Shown in pieces: positions 45,550 to 55,329 of a DNA stretch of 64,000 nt (position 1 is the first letter of the stretch; each line of letters begins with the position of its first letter). The position numbers and the translations under genes were made by a program. The notes under the pieces are model-generated. The model saw only the letters and a list, made by a program, of their open reading frames with translations, ran no database searches and was not told the origin of the DNA. The stretch lies in contig NC_079387.1 of assembly GCF_021018895.1 (NCBI RefSeq), positions 8,584,083-8,648,082 of the forward strand, given 5' to 3'. The stretch comes from Seriola aureovittata. Lineage: Eukaryota > Chordata > Actinopteri > Carangiformes > Carangidae.

Positions 45550-46460
45550 GCACTTACATGTACTGTCCATATCCAAACTTTAACTTCCTGTTCATTCTCA
45601 TAAACAGACAAAGCACATTCTCTAGGACCATAAGAAACAGACCACCACCTCAGGAGGCTGGGTTGTCTGTGTGTGAGTGTGTGTGTGTGCTGGTAACAAA
45701 CAACGATGGATTGGTGGCTCTGTTTGAGGAACAGTGAAGAGACCCTAATCCTAATCTCTCTGCAGACTGTTACTTACATTTATTACCCTGCTGAAGAGCC
45801 AGAGCACACGAAACATACACAAGTGTACAGTTGTGCAACCGAGGTCCAGAACATGTGAATGCATTGGAGAGAGAATACCAGGAACACCACGAGGCAGATA
45901 GGATGGACCGGTAAGAGATTCACACTGGTTCTTTTCTGATCCTTTGTCAGGTTAGTGGTGGACTGTGAACAAAACACGGAGATAGATTTTATGTGAATGG
46001 AGTTGATAAAAGCCTTCTCTCCATCCATCTTGTTCTGCAGACACTCGACTCGCCCCCTTTTGCCTTTTAGTTGCACAGTTTAGCCCCACCTCTCATCTCC
46101 TGTGTCAAACTAATCTGTCCGACACCGACAGATGAAATCAATGCACTAAATGACAGATCCCGCACTGATGATTTGCTTTCAGTGTAACCACATTATTTGG
46201 TACGTTTTAAAACTGTTTTTACTTCCAGTGAAATGGCAGTAATTCACATTTATTCATGATTTTTTATTTTATTTTGTGTATTTCCTGTGCTGCGGTTTGC
46301 ACACCTCTGTAAAGCAATGCATCACTACTCTGACAAAAATAACAAAGCCTGCAGTTGGAAGTTGTGAAATTCAATTCACAAGTTGGAGGCAGATCCTGAA
46401 GCTAAATGCTCAGAGGAAAGAGGAAGAGAAGACTGTGCATAGGCTGTAAGAGGCATGGGA
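45550..46460. other. Unique non-coding DNA
   Basis: No gene, RNA or element recognised. Short TG run at 45672-45690. Confidence 0.45.

Positions 46461-46461
<1 letters not shown>

Positions 46462-46496
<35 letters not shown>
46462..46496. repeat. (TG)17 microsatellite
   Basis: Perfect array. Confidence 0.97.
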
Positions 46497-46498
<2 letters not shown>

Positions 46499-46654
46499 CA
46501 GAAGTAGTGACTATGAGTGAATGAGTAATGTATAATCTGCAGAAGAGCACGTTCTAGTGATGTGTTCAGAGCACAGCAGTGCAGGCTCAGCGGGAGCAGA
46601 CTGCCTCTCAGTCTGTTGTCTGTCGCTGCTTCACCCTAGCAGCCAGCCTTTTCT

Positions 46655-46674
46655 CACACACACACACACACACA
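46655..46674. repeat. (CA)10 microsatellite
   Basis: Perfect short array, facing the TG/GC array at 46817. Confidence 0.95.
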
Positions 46675-46816
46675 AATATGTCTCTGAGAGCAGGCTGTCT
46701 TTTCACAGCAACAACAAACACTCTCCTTGCGACATGCCGCTACATGGGAGACGCCACAAATAGCCGCCTGGTTTTGAAGAAAACATGTTTTGATGTGAAG
46801 AAGTTGTCACGGCAGA

Positions 46817-46867
46817 GTGTGTGTGTGTGTGCGTGTGCGTGTGCGTGTGCGTGTGTGTGTGTGTGTG
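46817..46867. repeat. (GT)n with (GTGTGC)4 core
   Basis: Strictly alternating purine-pyrimidine, including GC steps. The sequence class most prone to Z-DNA. Confidence 0.95.
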
Positions 46868-46869
46868 GA

Positions 46870-47575
46870 TTCTGTGAGCGTCTGCTATAAGAATACAACC
46901 AGAAACGACGTGGGCTTTAAACTGACTTCTTTTGTTTAGATTCAAGTGTGACAAAACGATCCATTTTCTCATTATGTTTCTATTACTTTAATTTGTAAGA
47001 GACGCTCTCCATAAAAATGGAGTTTATTAGATGTGAAAACATCGCAGGATGCTCTCATTTCACTTCTTTAAAGAGTCGTTTAGTATCCATTACAACGTCA
47101 TCAAACCTCATTGACCTGAGGCACAGAGGCAGGGTTAGGCTTCAATACCCCCCCGCTTAACAATGGCTAACAATAGGACCAAATGGCCTGGCTGTTTCCA
47201 CAACCACAGACCACCAGCATCCACCATCCATCACGGTCAGGACGCCCCTGCTGTCCCGGACGATTTGGACGACATGACTCACTATTTTGAGCTCCACATT
47301 GAGCCACTGTACGTTTTGTAGTCAGTCACGGTGTAAGGCAGAGCAGCTACTGCTGTCACTGCGCTGCTTTAATTTGATGTGTACTGTCTGTTTTTTATGA
47401 GAGAATATTGTTATTTTAGTCCGTTTTGTCATTCTTTACACATTAATATCCACTTTTAAATCATTTTTACTGCTACTTTTCATAAAATGATAATTTTATG
47501 ATGATCTTTGTGCTGTTGAAATATACAATCTGTTGAATTAAAAACATGGATTTTCGGAAGAGAATCCATCATAAT
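46870..47575. other. Unique non-coding DNA
   Basis: AT-rich toward 47400-47560. No supported feature. Confidence 0.45.
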
Positions 47576-47579
47576 ATTC

Positions 47580-47835
47580 GCTGAACATTTGAAACCGGAG
47601 ACACAAAGCCTCTTCGTTCCCAATTTCCTCCCAGTGCACCGGCCCAGGCCTCAGCCAATCTGTAGGACAGCTGGACCCGAGGGACCCGGCAGCCACCAGC
47701 TGACTGACCAAGCGGCTTGCTCAAAGGCACAATTAGAGGGTCTTTGTTTCACCCGGAGTGGCCCTTTGTGCCGTGATGTCGCCTGGCGCTGGAGGGGAAC
47801 GTCATCAGTCACTGGCTGAATGGTCCGAGTCAGAG
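47580..47835. promoter_or_regulatory. Conserved-element-like block
   Basis: GC-balanced quiet sequence with CACAATTAGAGG and CTTTGTTTC words, ending in a CA array. Confidence 0.3.
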
Positions 47836-47844
47836 AGGAGAGAT

Positions 47845-47847
47845 CAC

Positions 47848-47878
<31 letters not shown>
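47845..47878. repeat. (CA)16 microsatellite
   Basis: One GC interruption near the start. Confidence 0.96.
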
Positions 47879-48150
47879 GGTTGGAGGTTTACGGCCCTAT
47901 CAGAGCGAGGGATCTGACGGCACCCTGTGGCGCTTCAATAGGCAGCTCTCCCTGCTCCTCTTCAGTATGAGAGGGTGCTAATATCACGATGGTTCATCAA
48001 TCGATTCTTAGCTGTCACTTTTCCAGCCGAGCATGACCAGAATTTTTTCCGATTTTATACTCAAACCTGAACATGTAGAAGATAATTTACGCACCTAACA
48101 CAACTTTAATCTTTCTCTTTATCTCACAGGGGACTTCACATAAATTACTT

Positions 48151-48179
48151 GTGGTTTTCATTGTGGTTTTCATTGTGGT
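48151..48179. repeat. 12-bp tandem repeat
   Basis: Two and a half copies of GTGGTTTTCATT. Confidence 0.9.
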
Positions 48180-48364
48180 ATCAGACACACTGAGCCACTT
48201 AAAAAGGAACCATGTGCCGCTTTTTCTCCTCAAAACTGCAAGTGCTGGGTCCTGTTGTAGTCCTGGATGAGGACATCAAGTCGCACTGTCTCTTTAAAAT
48301 GCCGCCACAACCAACGCTCATCTTCAAATTGTTAGATAAAATAAGACGTGACCTGAGCCGACGC

Positions 48365-48600
48365 TGTTAACAAGCCAGACCTCATAATGACAAAGCGATT
48401 GATCCCCCATTTAGCGTCGCAGCCGAGCGCGGTGTTGTGGTTACAGCGTACCGACTTCAAGAATACAAGACTGCGGCTTCACAATCCGTCAGAGGGAAAA
48501 CCTGAGGGAGCTTCCTGTGAGAGCAAGACATCAGACATGGATCGTAACGGGGAGACAGTGATAACAATATCTTTGTTTTAAAAAGGCCCGAGGTCCGTAA
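48365..48600. promoter_or_regulatory. Conserved-like block with scattered CpGs
   Basis: Repeat-free sequence with AAAGCGATTGATCC and CCATTTAGCG words. A 64-codon open frame crosses it, without splice support. Confidence 0.25.
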
Positions 48601-48604
48601 TTGA

Positions 48605-49000
48605 AGAACGAAGCCTCTTGTTGAAACACTGTCACCCGCTGCTGGTTTTGTTTACACAGTGTTTCATTTGACTGAAGATAATCTTTTCACTGTGAAATTT
48701 ATTTGTGAAGCTTTTGCAACAGGGACTAGAGAGTATGTTGAAGCTGTGTTTCCTATATTTTATACACTAGAAATGTGTTTTCATTAGTAAATCAGTGTAA
48801 AGTTCTTTTTTTAATTGTCAAATATATTCCCAGCTGGTTGCTCCAGTTGGTTTCTCTTCGTCAGAAACGTCAGATCATAGAGACCATGATAAGTGCTCTA
48901 CACCCGCTCTACCTCCTTCTCTCTTCTTAAACTTGTAGTTTCTTACACGGAGCCAGTCCTGGATTATGACATGGTTGACATCATTTGATTTCCCCTCCCA
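48605..49000. other. Unique non-coding DNA
   Basis: Nothing recognised. Confidence 0.45.
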
Positions 49001-49004
49001 GGAG

Positions 49005-49270
49005 CTCTGAAAGTGCTCCATTAGAGTTATTGCTGGTGGGGCGGCGTGCCAGCGCTAGCAGCCTGTCCCTGTTACCCACAGACTCACCTGCTGGGTGTAA
49101 TCTGTCCCGTTAAGATTAAGCCAAGTTTAAATTTACACATACTTTGAGGTCTTTGCGCCTCCTCAAACAGCACACTCTACCGAAAGTTGTTTGGAGCGAC
49201 GACTTCACACCCCGAGTATCCACATGTACACTCCTGTTGTGCAACTTTCTAACATGAAATCCCTGCTTGG
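49005..49270. promoter_or_regulatory. Conserved-element-like block
   Basis: Contains CCATTAGAGTTATTGC, GTTAAGATTAAGCC and an AGCGCTAGC palindrome-like word. No repeats. Confidence 0.3.
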
Positions 49271-49274
49271 ATGA

Positions 49275-49780
49275 ATTATATCCCGTTCTCCGAAATGTAT
49301 CTCTATTCGCTCATCATATCATCAGCTTGTTAGACAGTGATGATTTTCTTGTATCGTAAATGTTGGTGTTCAGAATCAGTTCAGAGATGGGAGAGACCAC
49401 AGTCCCCTAAACACAGGTCTCTAATCTTATAATTCGCTGGTTTCTGTATTATGGCTGCACACAAGACCGACCGTTCTCGATGAAGACACACGAACCTGAC
49501 AACGTGCCATAAACCAAAAGACAAGGATTACAGTCTCCGGATAGGGTCATCAAAGCAAATTGAGCCCTTTGCCATGGTGTGGATTCAAAACCCGAGCCGA
49601 GAATAGAACGGCACAGTAAATCAACGGGAATCCTTTTATTTTCCCCCTGGTTCTGGTCTTTGTATCTTACTGGGGTATGTTGTTTTTCTCAAGATGGAGG
49701 CGCACACTTGTGAGGAAGAAAAGAGGGAGTAGTGTGCGGAGGGTTTGGAAGGAGGTGGAGGGGGTTGATTAGAGGAAGAA
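49275..49780. other. Unique DNA, purine-rich toward the right
   Basis: GA/GGAGG-rich stretch 49700-49815 leads into the CpG-rich patch. Confidence 0.4.
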
Positions 49781-49794
49781 AAAAAAAAGAAAAA

Positions 49795-50030
49795 GAGAGG
49801 CGGAGGGCAGGCGGGCGAGCAGGACAGTGACATTCACGCGTTACGACATGGCGACACTGACAAGGTGTCTTCCCCGCCGCTCGGCCAAGCTGTTATCGCA
49901 GTCGGCCCCCGTTTCCAGGTCGCAACCCTCAGCGGCACCGGCATTATTGGGTCGCGGCTTGGTGCCACAACCCAACCCTGGTGTGGGCCGGCGATGCCAT
50001 TGTCCGACAGTGAAGCGTGGCTTTGAGATA
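49795..50030 (+). promoter_or_regulatory. CpG-rich patch with a start-codon candidate
   Basis: Roughly two dozen CpGs in about 240 bp by hand count, far above the surrounding sequence. It includes GGCGGGCGAGC at 49810 and an ATG at 49848 in strong context (GACATGG). It resembles a small vertebrate CpG island, though the CA array at 50035 ends it abruptly. Confidence 0.4.
49848..49918 (+). CDS. Candidate first coding exon, presequence-like, product unknown
   Basis: From ATG at 49848 the frame reads MATLTRCLPRRSAKLLSQSA and ends at a CAG|GTCGCA donor-like site after PVS. The Arg/Ser/Leu-rich, acid-free N-terminus resembles a mitochondrial presequence. The donor is weak, the frame continues to the CA repeat if not spliced, and the minus strand is also open, as is usual in GC-rich DNA. 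No following exon was found. Confidence 0.2.
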
Positions 50031-50033
50031 CTG

Positions 50034-50034
<1 letters not shown>

Positions 50035-50080
<46 letters not shown>

Positions 50081-50102
50081 ACACAGACACGCAGGCGCAC
50101 AC
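50035..50102. repeat. (AC)n microsatellite with GACAC units
   Basis: Perfect AC to 50074, then degenerate to 50102. Confidence 0.97.
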
Positions 50103-50120
50103 ACTGGCCCACTGATCCGC

Positions 50121-50142
50121 CCTGGCAACCTCCCTAGCAACC
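50121..50142 (+). promoter_or_regulatory. Tandem RFX half-site-like words
   Basis: CCTGGCAAC and CCTAGCAACC lie 12 bp apart. The second resembles the X1 box of class II MHC promoters. No Y box (CCAAT) is adjacent. Confidence 0.25.
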
Positions 50143-50339
50143 ATCTGTCCTGCTTTGCCATGCTCGGGCTTGGGCACAGCTAGCAATGGGCATGCCTTGA
50201 CACGTCTGAGTTAATGGGACAAAACGGAGGCGCGCAAGAGGACAAAGGAGTCACAAATGAAAGAGTGTAGCCAACAGAGAGATGCAGCGGAGGAGGAAAG
50301 AAAGAAAGAAGTGATTTTGGCTCTAAAGTCCAACAAGCT

Positions 50340-50366
<27 letters not shown>
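50340..50366. repeat. (GA)13 microsatellite
   Basis: Perfect array. Confidence 0.95.
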
Positions 50367-50371
<5 letters not shown>

Positions 50372-50879
50372 TATTTCAGCTTTTGTTCTTTTAAAAACAG
50401 AAAGTCTAAATCTAATCCGGGAAGATAGTTAGTTTGTGCAGAAAACATCAGCTGATTTATACGCGTCTATTAGTCTCGAGATGCACGGTCGACCTGAAAG
50501 AAAAGATTTGCACATGCACTCCATCAACATAAAATGGCGTGATACCAAATACCGAAGCATTGCAACGTACATTAATCATACAGATACATGAAATGACACG
50601 TATTCTGACCTTTACTGCTGACAAACTGCACATTTATGCCGAATAAACTGCGGAGTAGACGTGCTAAAAGTGGTATGAAGTGCAAGAATTGTTATTTACT
50701 TCAAGCTGTTACCATTAGAAGCGACAACAAACCGGTGACTGAGAACACGACGAATTGTTGACAAAGACCTCACGTTCAATTGTGCGAAGCTTTTCTGAAG
50801 AAGTATAAAAGGATTACGTGTTGAATGTGCATTGTATGAGCTGAACATTGACAAGAGTGCCGACTTAAAGGAAATCGGC

Positions 50880-51205
50880 AGTTTGAAAAATAGAAACCGA
50901 GCGTACTTTTGTCGGCCTTGTGTTGTCAAACACGTCGCCCGCATTGTGATTTCTGCTCGGGGCGGTTACAAACGTTGACGCCCCAGAGGTCAACGTGTGA
51001 TCGGTGAGGAGTCGGACGAGTGACGGTTTGTTTTCTTGACGCTATAGATTTGAGGGTGGCGTGGGGGCGGGCGAGAGCGGGTAAGGGCGGGGCAGGGGCG
51101 GGGGCGGACCTGGGTGTGACGCGATATCACAAGCAGATACATCTTCCCCTGTCGAAACGTCCTGACTTCTGCTGCCTTATCAGCGCCGCGCCAAAGGCCT
51201 CAGAC
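50880..51205 (+). promoter_or_regulatory. Orphan CpG-island-like segment with GC boxes
   Basis: About thirty CpGs in 325 bp by hand count. Four GGGCGG boxes lie within 51064-51107, embedded in a G-rich run, with a donor-like GGGTAAGG at 51079-51086. This is the classic look of a TATA-less promoter with a short non-coding first exon. No coding exon is attached. It could equally be an unmethylated regulatory element. Confidence 0.4.
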
Positions 51206-51239
51206 ACAGTGAGACAGTGACCTCACATCTTTCTCTTGC

Positions 51240-51750
51240 CCCGAAAAAAGTCTTTAAAATGCAAACACGCCGCCTTTGTCAGCCCCATACACACAAATCA
51301 ATTCACCGCCCCCTTGAGCGCCCAAAACCCCGGGCCTATCCAAGGAGCAGAGGGGAGCCTCAGACAAGTCATGATGGAGCCTCTTTTGATTGCAACTGAA
51401 TCTTGTACCACTGGTGCCCAAGTTTCTCTCTCTGAATAAACAGGAAGGAGAAAAAAAAAGCATTATTTTGAAGAACAACTATAAAGGAGTTCGGGAGTTT
51501 TGCAGATGAAACATAAAAGATGTCGTGTGCTTGTGAATTTACTTTTTTTTTTTTACACCGTATGAACTGAGAGCAGAGAGAGCACCGCTCCCCTGGGCTG
51601 TACAGGCTGCGAGATCAAGCGCTCGTCATTCCTGAGTTTGGTGTAGCGCTCGTCTTTTATTTACTTCCTCTGAGACCTTAGGCTCTGGCGATGAGGTCGG
51701 CTAAAGAGGGGAAGGAGCCATCGACTTGAGGATATGATGAATGTAGCAGA
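51240..51750. other. Quiet unique DNA downstream of the CpG segment
   Basis: Repeat-poor apart from a poly-T at 51543-51553. The phrase CTCTTTTGATTGCAACTGAA and scattered CpGs are compatible with a conserved element. Confidence 0.25.
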
Positions 51751-51754
51751 TGAA

Positions 51755-51940
51755 AATTGGGGAGGGGGGGGGGATTTTCGAGCCGTTCCTACCCTCTACA
51801 AACCCCCCCCTCCTCCTTTTTTCCTTCTCTCTTTCTTTCACCATCTTGCATTTTCAAAGAGCTGAGAGGCCATAGCAAAAGTGAATGAACCATGACCACA
51901 GGCAGATGCTCCCCACATCTCTCTCTCTCTCTCTCATCGT
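51755..51940. repeat. Low-complexity G, C and CT runs
   Basis: Poly-G at 51762-51772, C run at 51804-51811, pyrimidine tract to 51840 and (CT)n at 51919-51936. Confidence 0.8.
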
Positions 51941-52338
51941 GCCCTTCCCACTTTACACCCTCCATTTCCCACAGCTAACGTAACACTGGTGATCCATCGA
52001 GGCACACGGTACATTACAATGTTATGAGTGTTTTTTTTTTTGTTTTTTTTAGGTTTTTGTAGCTGATAACAATTTGAAGTGGACTTAAATTCAAGACCTA
52101 TGAGGTAAAGGTTCCTATGTTTTCAGTATTGAATTGACGATGTATACATACAGAAGAGAAAGAAAATACTTCATATTTCAACCCTTTAAAAAGTTTTATT
52201 GTGTTTCTAAACTGCCGTTTGTGTCAAAGAGTTTAAGTTTTTGTTACAGAGCCATTTTGAGAAAATGCCATTTGTTAATTTCTCCTAATTCCCTCTGGGC
52301 ACTTGAAGGCCAAATGAGCACAGATGGGACATTTTCAG

Positions 52339-52428
52339 CCCTTTGGAACAGTTCATTTGACTGGTTTGGATTCAAAATTATTGTTTCACACTCTACATAC
52401 CGCACTTTGTCTCGTCTCACAACGTCAG
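52339..52428 (+). CDS. Speculative 90-nt exon, product unknown
   Basis: A GACATTTTCAG acceptor-like end and a CAG|GTACAA donor-like site bound a phase 1-1 open segment. It reads from LWNSSFDWFGFKIIV to SRLTTS. The surrounding frame is open from 52134 to 52529, so the splice bounds are not required. No partner exon was found. Confidence 0.15.
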
Positions 52429-52529
52429 GTACAAAAAGTCACACACTTTGTGAAACCACACCTGCGACTTTTCAACACGTCACTATTACTATAGAAAATT
52501 TTGTCGACGCCGTCGGGAAAAAAAAGTAG

Positions 52530-53715
52530 AATCATTGCAACAGCTTGTTTCTGTTGAACAGCACTTTAGACACCAGCTAGATCCAACGCTATTTGGAGCT
52601 GTTGACCAACCTTACCTTATTTATTATTCATATAATGTAACTAATAACTTATTTTGAAAATCTCTGAGTTTAATATCAAATCAGTCTATGTGAAAAACCC
52701 ATAAAAAAATAAGTTACGTTTGCCTAAGAGTTAAACTTAAGTCTCGTTGGTCGTTATTCGACAAGATTTGAAAATATTAATGCTATAACGCAGAATAAAT
52801 ATTTACATTTCATTTAACTTAGCTAAAATGTATAGTTATGTCAGCTTTAACGGTATTTACACATTTACATTTACTGCACCGTCAGTCTGCAGCACAGGAG
52901 GTAACACTGTACAAGAAATATCTGAGCTTTTGTTCTGTGAATTTAAACTTTATTTAGTGGAAATATTGTCCAACTTTTTCACTCTGCTGAGGAAAGTTTC
53001 TGATTTTGTCTGATCTGCCTTTTAAAGAAAATACAAAAACAGCTGCTTCATGTAACATGCGATTCATTAGCACTGAGCCTATCACATATTCTGCAAGTAT
53101 TATGTCAACAGTATGAGACTCTTCGACAAGAAGTCCTGTTCAGTGTGTTTGTGTGTGTTGACCATGACCGCATTCCTGAAAGCAGGAATCAGGCCAATCT
53201 GTGGCGAGCGATGGGGCAGTGGAGCGACCCAAAATTCACTCTGCTCGCTCTCAATAGGCTTGTTTTCAGTGCAGAGCCAACGGCGCTGCCTCAACAGCCT
53301 GCTCTGCCAAAAACAATGTTTGCGTGTTGTCTCAAGATTTTCATTCCAAGACGCTCTATCTGAGCTGATAAAAATGTTCACTTTTTTGGCAACACAGGAC
53401 TCAAACGGCTCATTATTAGCGAACCAGAGACGCTAAATGTACGCTGAACACTGCAGTCTGCATTTCCCCTGGATTTTTCTCTCAATACTGTGATGTAAAA
53501 TAAAATAAAAAACTAGAGAGTTGCATTGGATTTCCTCCACATTCCCACTTTCCAAAACAGTTTGAAACAATGAATTAATCTACTCGTCAATCAACAGACT
53601 AATCAAGATCGTTACTACTGTTGTATGTGGACATGGATATCAAGTCCTATTAATTTGTTGCATGTTGTATTGTCAGTCCTTATGTAACTGATTTGTGTGA
53701 AAGCAGCCACATTTT
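52530..53715. other. Unique non-coding DNA
   Basis: AT-rich to 52820. Open frames on both strands at 53100-53440 show no domain. Confidence 0.4.
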
Positions 53716-53719
53716 TATC

Positions 53720-53733
53720 GTCTCCACGGCAAC
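53720..53733 (+). promoter_or_regulatory. X-box-like (RFX) motif
   Basis: GTCTCCACGGCAAC is a near-consensus X-box sitting just before an element copy. Confidence 0.35.
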
Positions 53734-53757
53734 AGGTAACACGTATTTCCACTGTCG

Positions 53758-53946
53758 CTTAATCTGTTAATTATTTTCTTGATTAATCCATAAAATTTAA
53801 GAAAACTGTCCATCCCACCGACTTTTTTTAACCTGAAGATTTTCGCCATTTTTCTCTTTAAAAAATGTCGATCATCAGAATACAATAATACAATTAATTT
53901 TCAGTAAATCGACTAATCATTATTGACTAATCGCTGCATCTCTAAC
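53758..53946 (+). mobile_element. Decayed copy of the GGGCTGCAACTAAC family
   Basis: TTAATCTGTTAATTATTTTC and, at the end, AAATCGACTAATCATTATTG then CTAATCGCTGCATCTCTAA are the family's 5' and 3' landmarks. The middle is shortened. Confidence 0.6.
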
Positions 53947-53949
53947 TGT

Positions 53950-54255
53950 CACTGTATTTGTTTTGGAACAGAAAGAAGAGCTTCTGTGTTGCAGCAGCTA
54001 ATGGCAAGTAAATTGAATATATTTGGGTTCTGGACAAAACAAGCATTGTGAATGATGATTTCATGAAACACTGAGAAAAGCCACTTGGACTGAAACTGAA
54101 CTACGTTACATTTTTCTTTGCACTTCAGTTTGAAATGGAGTAAAAAAAATGTCGCTATGCAATCCACTTTTTTATTTAAATCTAGCACACTAATAATAGA
54201 TACTATACTTAATAGACAGCAGTCTGAAAGCACAATAATATGGTTTTAATAATTC
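53950..54255. other. AT-rich unique DNA
   Basis: Nothing recognised. Confidence 0.45.
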
Positions 54256-54260
54256 ACTAT

Positions 54261-54279
54261 AACACACACACACACACAC
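54261..54279. repeat. (AC)9 microsatellite
   Basis: Short perfect array. Confidence 0.93.
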
Positions 54280-54463
54280 TGTAGTGTGAAGGACATGATA
54301 TGGTATAATCCCTTCTTAGAAAAAAAATGGTCAGAAATCCGTCCCCCACCAAATAATTCTGTAAATTGAAACTACTCTATTGCGGTGTGTATCAGCCTTG
54401 ATGTGTATGGCATGTTATTGCTCGAGACAACTTCTCTGTTTGGAGATGGAGAGCAGGCTCCCT

Positions 54464-54468
<5 letters not shown>

Positions 54469-54499
<31 letters not shown>

Positions 54500-54513
54500 T
54501 CTCTCTCTCTCTC
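54469..54513. repeat. (CT)n microsatellite
   Basis: CT array with one CTCACT break. Confidence 0.95.
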
Positions 54514-54589
54514 AGGGTAAAGGATACCCTGATATAAAAAAATAAAAAAAAGGTAGAGCAGATGAGGGGGGGCGGCAGACGAGAGGTGA

Positions 54590-55115
54590 TACGGCGCACA
54601 GAGAAATTTCATTTCCTGCCTTGTACGGAGAAAATAGTATCAGCTGGGAAAACCTGGCCGAGAGATGGCAGATTTCCCCTCCGAACATTGATAACCATTT
54701 GTTCATTTCCTGACAACAACAGGGGAAAAAAAAAAAAAATGCATGAGCCTCCTCTGAAATGGAATACTTTGAGTTTTCCCTCTCTTCCTCGTTTTGTTCT
54801 GCAGACGACGGGAGTCTATTTCATCGGCAACATGCAGCAACGGTCCTAATCACAGAATCAGTTATTATTGGAGGGGAGCGTTTGCTGCATGGGCTGCATC
54901 GCCGAGAGACGAGAAAGAAGTGGTCTGCGGTCAAATTCTCCCACTTTTGTGTCGCTTAGCTTCTCTCCGCCAGGTCGGATTTGCATTTTAATGGAAGGCT
55001 TTTATAGACTTCTCTGTGGCGTTCGTGGCACCACAAGTGGAATCATTAAGTGAACTAAGCCGGATTAGAGACGATGCTGAGGTCAGATACCCATACACCA
55101 TAACACAACCGAAGC
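54590..55115. promoter_or_regulatory. Conserved-element-like block with POU octamer
   Basis: Quiet apart from a poly-A at 54725-54739. Contains AACATTGATAACC, TCAGTTATTATTGG and an octamer, ATTTGCAT, at 54979-54986. Candidate enhancer. Confidence 0.35.
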
Positions 55116-55129
55116 TTTCTCCTCCAGGA

Positions 55130-55325
55130 TTAGACAGAGAGCGAGAGATGACGGCGGAGGGGGGAGAGAGAGCGGAGAGGCTTGGAGGGATGGGAGGAGG
55201 TTTTTGCAGGGAGAGAAAGGAAGGGAGAACAAGTAGAGGGTGAGGAAGATAAAAAAATAAAGAAAAAAGCGAGAGTGAAAAGAGAGGGAGAGGGAGAGAG
55301 ACATAAGGGGAAAGAGGAGAGACAG
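55130..55325. repeat. Polypurine tract
   Basis: About 195 bp heavily biased to G and A, with few pyrimidines. Triplex-prone. It creates a Ser/Leu/Pro-rich spurious frame on the minus strand. Confidence 0.75.
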
Positions 55326-55329
55326 GCCG

